Assembly (NCBI GenBank): GCA_016284635.1
Contig: JAEEPF010000012.1
Coordinates: 1 to 38,333 of the forward strand
Source: Prevotella sp.
GTDB taxonomy: Bacteria; Bacteroidota; Bacteroidia; Bacteroidales; Bacteroidaceae
Direction: 5' to 3'
Length of the DNA: 38,333 nucleotides
The first letter of the stretch is position 1. Each line of letters opens with the position of its first letter. The position numbers and the translations under genes are program-made. A model generated the notes under the pieces. It was not told where the DNA came from and ran no database searches. It saw nothing but the letters and a program-made list of their open reading frames with translations. Below, one piece after another: positions 1 to 8,695 of the stretch.

Positions 1-161
1 AGGCGATGGGCGCCTGGGGCGAGAAGGTCATGTATGGCAAGAAGACGATGGGCACCATCCGCACCACCTTTATTATCAATGAGGAGGGCATCATCGAACA
101 AATCTTTGCTGGCAAACAGGTGAAGACCAAAGAACACGCAGAACAAATTCTGAATAAATAA
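1..161 (+). CDS. bcp: Thioredoxin-dependent thiol peroxidase (Bcp/PrxQ type), C-terminal fragment
   Basis: Only the last 52 or so codons are present; the frame is open from base 3 and stops at TAA 159-161. The visible protein contains GAWGEKVMYGKKTMGTIRTT followed by FIINEEGIIEQIF and ends KTKEHAEQILNK. This is the typical C-terminal half of Bcp/PrxQ peroxiredoxins, in which an RxTF(L/I)I strand precedes the last helix. Family knowledge: these cytoplasmic enzymes reduce hydroperoxides using thioredoxin. The peroxidatic cysteine lies upstream of the window, so catalytic competence cannot be judged. The next gene starts 19 bases downstream on the same strand. Confidence 0.85.
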   Translation, partial: AMGAWGEKVMYGKKTMGTIRTTFIINEEGIIEQIFAGKQVKTKEHAEQILNK

Positions 162-180
162 GGAATAGAGGGTCGACCCA

Positions 181-816
181 ATGGCTTCTTATCTGAACAC
201 AGACAATATCTCGCGCAGCACGGATGGAGTGGAGTATCATCCGCTACGCCCTTTCCTACCTGAGAATGCCAGCGTATTGTTTCTGGGGAGTTTTCCACCC
301 CAGCGTAAACGATGGTGTATGGATTTCTATTATCCCAATTTCATCAACGACCATTGGCGCATAGAGGGACAGGTGTTCTTTGGCAACAGAAACCATTTTG
401 TGGATTTGGAGGCCAAGTGCTTCAAACTCGATGAGATTGTGGCTTTCTGCCAACATTGGGGGCTCGCTTTCTTTGACACCTCTACAGCTGTTCGTCGCCT
501 GAAGGATAATGCCTCAGACAAGTTCCTTGAAGTGGTTGAACCAACTGATATCCATTCGCTTCTCAGACAGCTGCCTCATTGTCGCGCCATCGTCACAACG
601 GGTGAGAAGGCCACAGAAACCATCTGCGCTACGATGCATATTCCTGTCATCCCAAAGGTCAATACCTCAGTGGCCATTCCTGACACATGCAACCTTGATG
701 GCGAACAGATTCATCTCTATCGTCTCCCATCTTCCTCCCGTGCCTACCCCATGTCTTTCGAAAAGAAAGCAGAGGCTTATCGGCAGATGTTTGAAAAAGT
801 CACGAAACAAATATAA
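181..816 (+). CDS. Uracil-DNA glycosylase-like superfamily protein
   Basis: 211 residues. Near residues 32-38 is LFLGSFPP, which fits the UDG-superfamily motif A strand and loop (hydrophobic strand, then G-x-x-P). The region RWCMDFYYPNFINDHWRIEG follows and is typical of the Bacteroidetes 'uracil-DNA glycosylase family' proteins. Near the C terminus, LPSSSRAYPMSFEKKAEAY occupies the place of the second active-site loop (HPS-like), here without the classic histidine. Family role: excision of uracil or another damaged base from DNA in the cytoplasm. The substrate is not predictable from sequence. It lies 19 bases after the peroxiredoxin and 5 before the LUD gene, so co-transcription is likely. 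I take the first ATG because the conserved part starts soon after it. Confidence 0.72.
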   Translation: MASYLNTDNISRSTDGVEYHPLRPFLPENASVLFLGSFPPQRKRWCMDFYYPNFINDHWRIEGQVFFGNRNHFVDLEAKCFKLDEIVAFCQHWGLAFFDTSTAVRRLKDNASDKFLEVVEPTDIHSLLRQLPHCRAIVTTGEKATETICATMHIPVIPKVNTSVAIPDTCNLDGEQIHLYRLPSSSRAYPMSFEKKAEAYRQMFEKVTKQI

Positions 817-821
817 ATCAT

Positions 822-1457
822 ATGACACCAAAAGAATTAAGAAACGAACGGTTGGCAGAGCGGATGATTAAGAATCTGAAGCGCCGCAACATGGAGGCCT
901 TTTACTGCAAGACAACAGAGGAGGCTGTGAAGAAAGTATCGGAACTGATTGCCGATGGGAGCAGTGTGACGTGGGGTGGTTCGATGACCATCCGCGATAT
1001 GGGAATCCCTCAGGCACTGAAAGACAGGGGAACCCTCGAGGTGCTCGACCGCGATGTGGTGACAGACCGCGAGGAAGTGGTAAAGATCTATGAGCGCGCC
1101 TTCACTGCCGATGTCTATCTGTCGAGTGCTAATGCCATCAGCGAAGATGGCGTCATTGTGAATATCGATGGCAATGGCAATCGTGTAGCTGCCATCACCT
1201 GGGGACCGAAGAAGGTGATCTTCATCATTGGTCTGAACAAGGTTGCGCAGACAGTTGAGGCTGCGTTAGCCCGTGCCCGTTCTACGGCCTCGCCCATCAA
1301 TGCAGCCCGCTTCGATATTAAGACACCTTGTCAGACAGATGGTGTCTGCCACAACTGCAATTCGCCGGAGAGCATCTGCAATTATGTTCATTTCCTGCGC
1401 AACTCACCGCGAGGTAAACATACAGTTGTGTTGGTGAGCGAAGATTATGGATATTGA
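822..1457 (+). CDS. LUD-domain (LutC/YkgG-like) protein
   Basis: 211 residues. The protein has the LUD (DUF162) features: an N-terminal helix ending in RNMEAFYCKTTEEA, the glycine-rich SSVTWGGSMTIRDMGIPQAL segment near residues 48-67, and DVYLSSANAISEDGVIVNID, where an LSSANAI-type stretch is usual. The C-terminal part contains CQTDGVCHNCNSPESIC, with four cysteines that could bind a metal or iron-sulfur cluster. Related LutC proteins belong to lactate-oxidation complexes, but no lutA or lutB partner is visible here, so a lactate role is not established. The gene starts 5 bases after the glycosylase gene and its stop nearly touches the DUF1593 gene, which suggests one operon. Confidence 0.82.
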   Translation: MTPKELRNERLAERMIKNLKRRNMEAFYCKTTEEAVKKVSELIADGSSVTWGGSMTIRDMGIPQALKDRGTLEVLDRDVVTDREEVVKIYERAFTADVYLSSANAISEDGVIVNIDGNGNRVAAITWGPKKVIFIIGLNKVAQTVEAALARARSTASPINAARFDIKTPCQTDGVCHNCNSPESICNYVHFLRNSPRGKHTVVLVSEDYGY

Positions 1458-1458
1458 T

Positions 1459-2841
1459 ATGAGGAAGATAGCAATATGGCTGCTGATGTTGCCGATGATT
1501 ATGTGGGCAGCGAAGAGTGATCTGAAGCCACGACTTGTGGTGTGTACTGACATCGCGCCTGCCGATGTGGAGCCCGACGATATGGAGTCGATGGTAAGGT
1601 TGATGGCCTATGCTGACCTCTTTGAAATAGAGGCGCTGATCACGTCGGTAGGATGGAACTGCGATCCTTATCCTAAGGAGTGGGCGCAGTATCTGCAGCG
1701 TGTTATCGAGGCCTATCGCAAGGATGTGCCGAAGTTGATGAAACGCTCTGAGCAGAAATCATTCTTGCCTCTGGAAAAGGAGAACGGTCAGCAACAAATC
1801 GGCTATTGGCCCAGTGCAGACTATCTTAAGAGTCGAGCCGTGATGGGTAGCGAACGAGGGGGTATAAAGGTGATAGGCGAGGGTAACGACTCGCAGGGCA
1901 GTGATTTGCTCATCCGCCTGGCAGACGAAGACGACCCGCGGCCAATCTATGTGGCTGCATGGGGTGGGGCAAACACTTTGGCACAGGCCATCTGGCGCGT
2001 AAAACAGACACGTTCGGCTGAGGACTTGAAGCGTTTTGTCCGTAAGTTCCGCATTTATACCATCACCGATCAGGATATGCAGTATAACATGCGTATGGAT
2101 CGAGCCTACAGCTCTCATATGTGGCTGCGCAAGGAATTCTCCGATGACTTACTGTTCATCTGGGATGAGGGTGCTTGGCAGGAGCAATGCGAATTGGGTA
2201 AGCGCCATTGGCAGCAACATAAAGAACATATTCAGGGCAAGGGGGCCTTAGGACATGAATATCCTGATTACAAATGGGGTGTGGAAGGCGATACACCGAG
2301 TTTCCTTTATGTGATGCCTAACGGTCTTACTGACCCTGAAGATCCGCATCAAGCCGGTTGGGCTGGGTATCATGAGCGCGGCCTCTGTGCCGACTCGCTC
2401 ACCACCGCCTGGACCAGTTGGCAGGAACCGCTTCGTAGTATCAGTGTAGGCTATAAGACCCGTTTCTATCCCGATGAACTCAACGATTTCATGGCCCGTA
2501 TGCAATGGGCTGATGAGGGAAGTGGCAATCGCAATCCTCAGGTGATTGTTGGCGGTAATAAGGGTCGTGAAGCTTTTTTCATTAAGGCTAACCCTGGGGA
2601 AGTCGTCCGTCTCGATGCTTCCCAATCAATGGATCCCGATGGTGATGGTCTTACTTTCTGTTGGTGGCAGCAGCCTGAAATAGGAAAGACAAAAGTAACA
2701 ATCAGCCAGTCAGAGGAGTCCATTGCCACAATCCGAATTCCTGCAGACGCTGTTGATGATACGATACATATTATCTGTGAAGTCCACGATAATGGTCCCT
2801 TCCATTTGGTATCTTATCGTAGGATGATTATTTCTTTCTGA
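1459..2841 (+). CDS. Secreted DUF1593 (nucleoside-hydrolase-like, Sde182-type) protein
   Basis: About 460 residues. I start at the second ATG (1459), because MRKIAIWLLMLPMIMWAA is a good signal peptide (positive start, hydrophobic core, small residues before the cut). The ORF also has an ATG at 1447 that overlaps the LUD stop. After the signal comes PRLVVCTDIAPADVEPDDME, the aspartate-rich N-terminal strand of nucleoside-hydrolase-like folds as seen in DUF1593. Later VRLDASQSMDPDGDGLTFCW marks the C-terminal Ig/PKD-like Sde182 domain. Family members are exported and often found with polysaccharide-degradation genes; the substrate is unknown. It directly precedes murQ (9-base gap). Confidence 0.82.
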   Translation: MRKIAIWLLMLPMIMWAAKSDLKPRLVVCTDIAPADVEPDDMESMVRLMAYADLFEIEALITSVGWNCDPYPKEWAQYLQRVIEAYRKDVPKLMKRSEQKSFLPLEKENGQQQIGYWPSADYLKSRAVMGSERGGIKVIGEGNDSQGSDLLIRLADEDDPRPIYVAAWGGANTLAQAIWRVKQTRSAEDLKRFVRKFRIYTITDQDMQYNMRMDRAYSSHMWLRKEFSDDLLFIWDEGAWQEQCELGKRHWQQHKEHIQGKGALGHEYPDYKWGVEGDTPSFLYVMPNGLTDPEDPHQAGWAGYHERGLCADSLTTAWTSWQEPLRSISVGYKTRFYPDELNDFMARMQWADEGSGNRNPQVIVGGNKGREAFFIKANPGEVVRLDASQSMDPDGDGLTFCWWQQPEIGKTKVTISQSEESIATIRIPADAVDDTIHIICEVHDNGPFHLVSYRRMIISF

Positions 2842-2850
2842 ACGATAAAT

Positions 2851-3654
2851 ATGGATATCAAAGATAAAATCACCGAACAATCTTCGCATTTCGATCATCT
2901 GGAACAGATGTCGGTTGCAGAGTTGTTGCAGCATATCAACGAAGAGGATGGTTATGTGGCCGAAGCCGTCAGACTGGCTATTCCCCAGATTGAGTCCTTT
3001 GTAGAGGCCGTAGAGGAGCGGATGAAGCGAGGGGGAAGACTCTTTTATATCGGTGCTGGCACCAGTGGACGGTTGGGTGTCTTGGATGCCAGTGAATTGC
3101 CTCCCACCTTTGGGGTGCCCGATACGTGGGTAATAGGGGTCATTGCGGGTGGAGATAAAGCCTTGCGTCATGCTGTAGAGAAAGCTGAAGATATCTCCGA
3201 GCAGGGCTGGGAAGATTTGTTGGCCTATCATCCTACGGCTGACGATACGGTTCTCGGCATAGCAGCCTCAGGTACAACACCTTATGTGGTTGGTGCTATT
3301 CAACAAGCCCGACAAAACGACCTCCTGACTGGTTGTATCACCAGCAATCACCATACACCTTTGGCCCAAGCAGCTGAGTATACCATTGAGACTATCGTAG
3401 GTCCTGAGTTCGTCACAGGTTCCAGTCGAATGAAAAGTGGTACTGCCCAAAAGATGGTGCTGAACATGATTTCTACTTCGTTGATGATTCGCCTTGGCCG
3501 AGTAGAGGGCAATCGGATGGTCAAGATGCAGTTGACGAATGCCAAGCTGGTGGATCGGGGCACACGGATGCTTCAGGATATGCTTGGCCTCAGTTATGAT
3601 GAGGCTCAGGAGCGTTTGTTGGAGGCGGGTAGTGTGGATGGTGCCTGCCAGTAA
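2851..3654 (+). CDS. murQ: N-acetylmuramic acid 6-phosphate etherase
   Basis: 267 residues, slightly short for MurQ. The protein has the SIS-domain layout: RGGRLFYIGAGTSGRLGVLD (near residue 60) is the sugar-phosphate binding loop, followed by ASELPPTFG, the GIAASGTTPYVVGA loop near residue 137, and the family signature GPEFVTGSSRMKSGTAQK near residues 184-201. MurQ cleaves the lactyl ether of MurNAc 6-phosphate, giving GlcNAc 6-phosphate and D-lactate during peptidoglycan recycling. The upstream LUD gene might handle lactate, but that link is speculative. The C terminus ends a little early (LLEAGSVDGACQ), just before a 7-bp repeat tract, so slight 3' truncation or remodelling is possible. 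Confidence 0.93.
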   Translation: MDIKDKITEQSSHFDHLEQMSVAELLQHINEEDGYVAEAVRLAIPQIESFVEAVEERMKRGGRLFYIGAGTSGRLGVLDASELPPTFGVPDTWVIGVIAGGDKALRHAVEKAEDISEQGWEDLLAYHPTADDTVLGIAASGTTPYVVGAIQQARQNDLLTGCITSNHHTPLAQAAEYTIETIVGPEFVTGSSRMKSGTAQKMVLNMISTSLMIRLGRVEGNRMVKMQLTNAKLVDRGTRMLQDMLGLSYDEAQERLLEAGSVDGACQ

Positions 3655-3680
3655 AAATATGCGTGTGGCAACAATTTTTT

Positions 3681-3708
3681 CACTTTTCACTTTTCACTTT
3701 TCACTTTT
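3681..3708. repeat. Heptanucleotide tandem repeat (CACTTTT)x4
   Basis: Four perfect tandem copies of CACTTTT lie between murQ and the next gene. The tract covers the place where the -33 box of the downstream promoter (its -7 box is at 3714-3721) would lie, so a change in copy number could alter promoter geometry. It belongs to the set of 7-bp repeats scattered through this window. Confidence 0.9.
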
Positions 3709-3721
3709 TTTCGTATCTTTG
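3690..3721 (+). promoter_or_regulatory. Bacteroidetes-type promoter for the GNAT-like/parE genes
   Basis: TATCTTTG at 3714-3721 matches the Bacteroidetes -7 consensus TAnnTTTG and is followed by CAACG. The -33 position falls inside the CACTTTT repeat and offers only T-rich sequence. The next start codon is 32 bases after the box. Confidence 0.7.
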
Positions 3722-3752
3722 CAACGTTTTAAAGCTTTAAAGACCAATTGAT

Positions 3753-4907
3753 ATGTCATCAGTAGAGATAAGGAAGGTAACGGATAAGAAGAGTCTGAAG
3801 GCCTTTATCGACTTTCATTATGACTTGTACGAGGGTAATCAGTATGATGCGCCCAACTTATTCAGCGACGATATGCATATGCTGAGTAAGGACAAGAATG
3901 CTGCCTTCGAGTTCTGCGAGGCTGAATATTTTTTGGCCTATAAGGACGGCAAACTTGCAGGTCGTATTGCTGGTATCATCAACAAGCGGGCCAATGAGAA
4001 ATGGGAACGTAAGAGTGTTCGCTTCGGATGGGTTGACTTTATCGATGACATCGAGGTGAGTCGTGCCCTCTTCAAGGCTGTTGAGGATTGGGGGCGTCAG
4101 AAGGGAATGACAGAGATTATCGGTCCCCTTGGCTTTACTGATATGGACCCGGAAGGTATGCTCATCGAGGGTTTCGACCAGTTAGGTACGATGGCCACCA
4201 TCTATAATTATCCCTATTATCCCAAGCATATTGAGCAGCTTGGTGGTTGGGAAAAGGACAATGACTATCTGGAGTTTAAGCTCATCGTACCGCAGGGTGG
4301 GATACCAGAGAAATATCAGAAAATAGCCGAGTTGGTGATGAAACGTTATAATCTGCATCCCGTACATCCCAAGCGCAGTCAAGTGTTCGGCAAAGAGCAA
4401 ATAGGTCGTAAGGTACTTGATGTGGTCAATAAGTCTTTCGGTCATCTCTATGGCTATTCGCAGATGACGGAAGCGCAGATCGATGAGTATCTGAAGATGT
4501 ATTTCCCCATGCTTGACATGAATCTGCTTTGCCTTATTGAAGATTGGAACACGCCTGACCACGATATCATTGGTATAGGTATCTCTATCACCTCGATGAC
4601 CCGAGCTTTGCAGAAGTGTCGCAGAGGTCGTTTATGGCCTTTCGGCTGGTGGCATTGTCTGCGTGCGCTGAAATTCCGTAAAGCCGAATGTGTTGATATG
4701 ATGTTGGTGGGTATCTTGCCCGAATATCAGCAGAAAGGTGCCAACGCCTTACTTTTCTATGACCTTATCCCTTGGTATCAGAAATATGGCTTCAAGTGGG
4801 GTGAGACCAACGTGGAGCTGGAGACCAACAATCAGGTACAGAGTCAGTGGAAGTATCTCGACCACCAACAGCATAAGCGCCGCCGCTGTTTCAAGAAGTC
4901 ACTCTAA
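3753..4907 (+). CDS. GNAT-superfamily-like protein, Bacteroidetes family of unknown substrate
   Basis: 384 residues, cytoplasmic, with no signal peptide or membrane segment. The N-terminal part ([20 protein letters not shown]) and the middle ([20 protein letters not shown]) are characteristic of a conserved Bacteroidetes family usually annotated as N-acetyltransferase. The region [20 protein letters not shown] near residues 316-335 resembles the GNAT acetyl-CoA strand and pyrophosphate loop (V-x-P-x-x-Q-x-x-G-x). The substrate is unknown. The gene has its own promoter and ends 14 bases before parE, so the two are probably co-transcribed. Confidence 0.75.
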   Translation: MSSVEIRKVTDKKSLKAFIDFHYDLYEGNQYDAPNLFSDDMHMLSKDKNAAFEFCEAEYFLAYKDGKLAGRIAGIINKRANEKWERKSVRFGWVDFIDDIEVSRALFKAVEDWGRQKGMTEIIGPLGFTDMDPEGMLIEGFDQLGTMATIYNYPYYPKHIEQLGGWEKDNDYLEFKLIVPQGGIPEKYQKIAELVMKRYNLHPVHPKRSQVFGKEQIGRKVLDVVNKSFGHLYGYSQMTEAQIDEYLKMYFPMLDMNLLCLIEDWNTPDHDIIGIGISITSMTRALQKCRRGRLWPFGWWHCLRALKFRKAECVDMMLVGILPEYQQKGANALLFYDLIPWYQKYGFKWGETNVELETNNQVQSQWKYLDHQQHKRRRCFKKSL

Positions 4908-4921
4908 CTAAAACTAAGAAA

Positions 4922-6868
4922 ATGGCAGAAGAGAATAACATCAACCTTGAAGAGAACGTCATATATGACGATGATAATATTAGAACCCTGACGGGTTTGG
5001 AACATATTCGCCTGCGTCCAGGTATGTACATCGGCCGTTTGGGCGACGGCTCCTCACCAGAAGATGGCATCTATGTCTTGCTGAAGGAGGTATTTGACAA
5101 CTCTATCGACGAGTTTAAGATGAAAGCGGGTGACCGTATAGAGGTGAATATTGAGGACAATCATCGCATTTCTGTACGTGACTATGGTCGCGGCATCCCC
5201 CAAGGCAAGCTTATCGATTCTGTCAGCATCCTGAACACCAGTGGAAAGTTCGATTCGAAGGCCTTCAAGAAATCTATCGGTCTGAATGGTGTTGGTGTGA
5301 AGGCCGTGAATGCGTTGAGCACTCATTTCGAAGTCCATAGCTATCGCGATGGCAAGGTGCGCAAGGCGACCTTCGAGTGTGGCAAACTGACTAGTGATGT
5401 CACCGAGCCGACACAGGATGAGAACGGCACTTATATTTATTTTGAGCCTGATGCAACGATGTTCCACAACTATCAGTTCCATGATGAGATAGTTGAAAAT
5501 ATGCTGCGCAACTATACCTATCTGAATACGGGATTAATCATCATGTATAACGGTCGTCGTATTCTCTCGCGTCACGGACTGGAGGACTTGTTGAAAGACC
5601 GTATGACCAGCGATGCCCTCTATCCCATCATTCATTTGCAGGGCGAAGATATCGAGATTGCCTTTACCCATGCCAATCAGTATGGCGAGGAATATTATTC
5701 TTTCGTCAATGGTCAGCATACCACACAGGGCGGAACCCATCAGAGCGCCTTCAAGGAGCATATTGCCCGTACCATCAAGGAGTTCTACAATAAATACGAA
5801 TACGGTGATATCCGCACAGGTATTGTTGCCGCTATCTCCATCAATGTGGAGGAACCTATCTTCGAGAGTCAGACTAAGATCAAACTTGGTTCTACGGTGA
5901 TGTCGCCAGAGGGTGTCAGTATCAACAAATATGTGGGTGATTTCATCAAACAGGAAGTAGACAACTACCTGCATATCCACAGCGATGTGGCTGAGGTGTT
6001 GGAGAATAAGATCAAAGAAAGCGAGCGTGACCGCAAGGCGATGGCAGGCGTTACCAAACTGGCGCGTGAGAGAGCTAAGAAAGCCAACCTGCATAATCGC
6101 AAACTGCGCGACTGTCGTATCCATTTCAGCGACGTGAAGGACGAGCGCAAGGAAGAGTCGAGCATCTTCATCACTGAGGGCGATTCTGCCAGCGGAAGCA
6201 TTACCAAGAGCCGCGATGTGAACACACAGGCAGTCTTCTCGTTGCGAGGCAAGCCGCTTAACTGTTTTGGTCTTACCAAGAAGGTGGTCTACGAGAACGA
6301 GGAATTCAACTTGCTGCAGGCAGCTCTTGATATCGAAGAGGGACTCGACAGCTTGCGTTATAATAAGGTCATTGTGGCTACCGATGCCGATGTTGACGGG
6401 ATGCATATCCGTCTGCTCATCATCACCTTCTTCCTGCAGTTCTTCCCAGAGCTTATCAAGAAGGGTCATGTTTATGTGCTACAGACCCCACTTTTCCGAG
6501 TTCGTAACCGTCGTACGAAGATAAAGAACAAGAAAGTGATTGCTGAGGCTGATGCGAAGGCCGACAAAAAGGGAGACTTCATCACCCGCTACTGTTACAG
6601 CGAGGAGGAGCGAGTCAATGCCATCAGCGAACTGGGTCCTGATCCTGAGATTACCCGATTCAAAGGTCTTGGTGAGATTTCGCCAGAGGAATTTGCCGGT
6701 TTCATCGGTCCTGACATCCGTTTGGAACAGGTTACGCTCCATAAGACAGACCAAGTGCAGAAACTCCTCGAGTACTATATGGGCAAGAATACGATGGAGC
6801 GCCAGAACTTCATCATCGACAATCTTGTTATCGAGGAAGACCGCCCTGAGGAGGATGTCTACGAATAA
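4922..6868 (+). CDS. parE: DNA topoisomerase IV subunit B (type IIA, ATPase subunit)
   Basis: 648 residues, the usual length for ParE and shorter than typical GyrB. Domains in order: GHKL ATPase ([10 protein letters not shown] near residues 30-39; [10 protein letters not shown] with the catalytic Glu and Asn; [21 protein letters not shown]), transducer domain with the QTKIKLGS lysine loop, then the TOPRIM domain with EGDSASG and, later, the [11 protein letters not shown] metal site. The C-terminal tail includes RFKGLGE. Role: ATP-dependent DNA passage for decatenation, together with a ParC subunit that is not in this window. GyrB is the main alternative, but length and the family pattern favour ParE. 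Its stop is one base from the stop of the convergent gene. Confidence 0.9.
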   Translation: MAEENNINLEENVIYDDDNIRTLTGLEHIRLRPGMYIGRLGDGSSPEDGIYVLLKEVFDNSIDEFKMKAGDRIEVNIEDNHRISVRDYGRGIPQGKLIDSVSILNTSGKFDSKAFKKSIGLNGVGVKAVNALSTHFEVHSYRDGKVRKATFECGKLTSDVTEPTQDENGTYIYFEPDATMFHNYQFHDEIVENMLRNYTYLNTGLIIMYNGRRILSRHGLEDLLKDRMTSDALYPIIHLQGEDIEIAFTHANQYGEEYYSFVNGQHTTQGGTHQSAFKEHIARTIKEFYNKYEYGDIRTGIVAAISINVEEPIFESQTKIKLGSTVMSPEGVSINKYVGDFIKQEVDNYLHIHSDVAEVLENKIKESERDRKAMAGVTKLARERAKKANLHNRKLRDCRIHFSDVKDERKEESSIFITEGDSASGSITKSRDVNTQAVFSLRGKPLNCFGLTKKVVYENEEFNLLQAALDIEEGLDSLRYNKVIVATDADVDGMHIRLLIITFFLQFFPELIKKGHVYVLQTPLFRVRNRRTKIKNKKVIAEADAKADKKGDFITRYCYSEEERVNAISELGPDPEITRFKGLGEISPEEFAGFIGPDIRLEQVTLHKTDQVQKLLEYYMGKNTMERQNFIIDNLVIEEDRPEEDVYE

Positions 6869-6869
6869 C

Positions 6870-8675
6870 CTATTTTACGTATATCTTCTGTCCATTTACT
6901 ATATTCAATCCCTTCTGCAAGGAACTGAGTCGCTGACCTTGAAGGTTGTAGATATCAGTTCTTATTTCTTTTTTATTATTGGTTATTGCTTTGATTCCTG
7001 TCGTCTGTGCATCGAATTGGCCCGTGAATGACTCACGACTATTCTCCACGTTGACGGTGTAATGGCCTTTTTCGTAGGCAGAGATGTCGATGTTGAGGCC
7101 AACGATATTGCCAGCGTTGACAGCTTTCTCGTAGACGACTTTGCCAGATACGTCAGTTATGTTTACCAGATAAGCATCGTCGAGCGGGTCAAGATTAATG
7201 CCTAGCTGTAGGTCGTTGTATTCACCATACAGCGGAAGTTCTTCTCCTCTCCTAATTGGTGCTTTTGGCTTTGTCTTGATCGTATGGGTGAAGTCGAAGC
7301 GGTTCTTTCGAGCTCCCATGCTTTCAGGTGTAGCCCCATCCTCATATCTGTCGTTGAGGTAGATAACTTCATCTCCAACGGTACATGACATCAGGAACAG
7401 TCCATGACCTTCTTCCCCATAATAGACATTTACGGTCGGACCGTCAATACCTCCAACACCCTCCAACCAAGTGGTATTGTAATTGTAATATGGATCTCCA
7501 CCAAAACACCACAGAATGTCTCTATAAACGCCCTTAAAGCCTTCTAATCCTCCGGTCTGCTTTGGCCCTATCACGTATGGCTGATTACCAATAAACAGGG
7601 TATCATTGGCTTCGAGGGAAAAGTCATACGTCATCTTAAGTTGGTTTATCGCATTATAAATGTACACTTTCTTGTCTTCTTCGTACCATGCTCCAACATA
7701 TCTTAAGGAAGGAATTTGTGCCATAGCAGCATAATCCGGATGATTTGGACTAACATACCGTTGACACATCATCTGCTTGCAGGTCTTTCCGCCGATAATA
7801 GTATCGCCATCGAAGTAGTAGTGGTCAATCACCTGCACAGGATTACCCGAAATGGTTCCCACCTTCCACACTTTACCCTCTTCGATAAACGGGCGGTAAT
7901 CATCCTGAGGTGTTGGCTTGCTAACAATTCCTAATAATTCTTGTCGGGTATATATTCGCCCGTTAATTTGGCATGATAACAGAATATAGGCGTTGCCAGG
8001 TTCTCTAATGCTTGTTTCAAGAAGGCTTTCTGAGCCGACACCCTCAATCCAGAAGTTGTCTTCTACTGGTATGTTGGCATCTTGAACACGCATACGACGG
8101 AATTTGACACCATCAATATCAATCGTGTCCACACTGGCAACAATTAATGGGTAAGCCAACTCATTAATGACGTCCCCTGCATTCTTACTGAAGTCATACA
8201 GCAATGAAGTCGTTTCATGATGTGGATAGACAATATATATTTTCTTTCCTTTCTCACGCAAAGCATACTGATATTGTCCCCCGACTTTATCGTAAATTTT
8301 CTTATATGTCAGTCCGCCAATGATGGTATCACCATCAATGATGCGATCCACATTAAACTCTCGACCATTAAAACTATGATAGTGATACGTCCACACCTTA
8401 CCTTCTTCGATAAGCGGATGATAATCATCCTGAGTCTCTTCGATGTTTGAGGTGATCTCGTTCACCATAGAATAGGCCATCACATAGCCTTCCTTTGGGA
8501 TTTCAATACTAAGATGACGATAACCGACATTATTGTTATCGACCTCAAACCTGTTTCCGCCATCATTCCATCCCACAAGCCTCCATTCGCCATATAGCGA
8601 TTCCATGGGGTTGGCATCTGCACTTGCCAACATTGGTGAGAGCACCAAAATGAATAAGAATAATAGTTTCTTCAT
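6870..8675 (-). CDS. Secreted protein with duplicated domain and T9SS-type C-terminal tail
   Basis: 601 residues. MKKLLFLFILVLSPMLASAD is a clear signal peptide. Two related blocks follow: one begins DDYHPLIEEGKVW (near residue 82) and contains DGDTIIGGLTYKK; the other begins DDYRPFIEEGKVW (near residue 257) and contains DGDTIIGGKTCKQ. This shows an internal duplication. The last ~45 residues (YNLQGQRLSSLQKGLNIVNG, then QKIYVK) are the short tail common in Prevotella proteins sent through the type IX system or anchored by it. Enzymatic function is not recognised. It follows the TPR/HTH gene by 20 bases on the same strand, so co-transcription and functional linkage are likely. The 3' end converges on parE with one base between stops. 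Confidence 0.8.
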   Translation of the reverse strand: MKKLLFLFILVLSPMLASADANPMESLYGEWRLVGWNDGGNRFEVDNNNVGYRHLSIEIPKEGYVMAYSMVNEITSNIEETQDDYHPLIEEGKVWTYHYHSFNGREFNVDRIIDGDTIIGGLTYKKIYDKVGGQYQYALREKGKKIYIVYPHHETTSLLYDFSKNAGDVINELAYPLIVASVDTIDIDGVKFRRMRVQDANIPVEDNFWIEGVGSESLLETSIREPGNAYILLSCQINGRIYTRQELLGIVSKPTPQDDYRPFIEEGKVWKVGTISGNPVQVIDHYYFDGDTIIGGKTCKQMMCQRYVSPNHPDYAAMAQIPSLRYVGAWYEEDKKVYIYNAINQLKMTYDFSLEANDTLFIGNQPYVIGPKQTGGLEGFKGVYRDILWCFGGDPYYNYNTTWLEGVGGIDGPTVNVYYGEEGHGLFLMSCTVGDEVIYLNDRYEDGATPESMGARKNRFDFTHTIKTKPKAPIRRGEELPLYGEYNDLQLGINLDPLDDAYLVNITDVSGKVVYEKAVNAGNIVGLNIDISAYEKGHYTVNVENSRESFTGQFDAQTTGIKAITNNKKEIRTDIYNLQGQRLSSLQKGLNIVNGQKIYVK

Positions 8676-8695
8676 TGTTGTTATCGTATTTGTTA

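Noticed and set aside
5534..6469. Minus-strand frame of 311 codons opposite parE
   Set aside because: Antisense to the conserved parE catalytic domains; the amino-acid pattern is that of a shadow frame.
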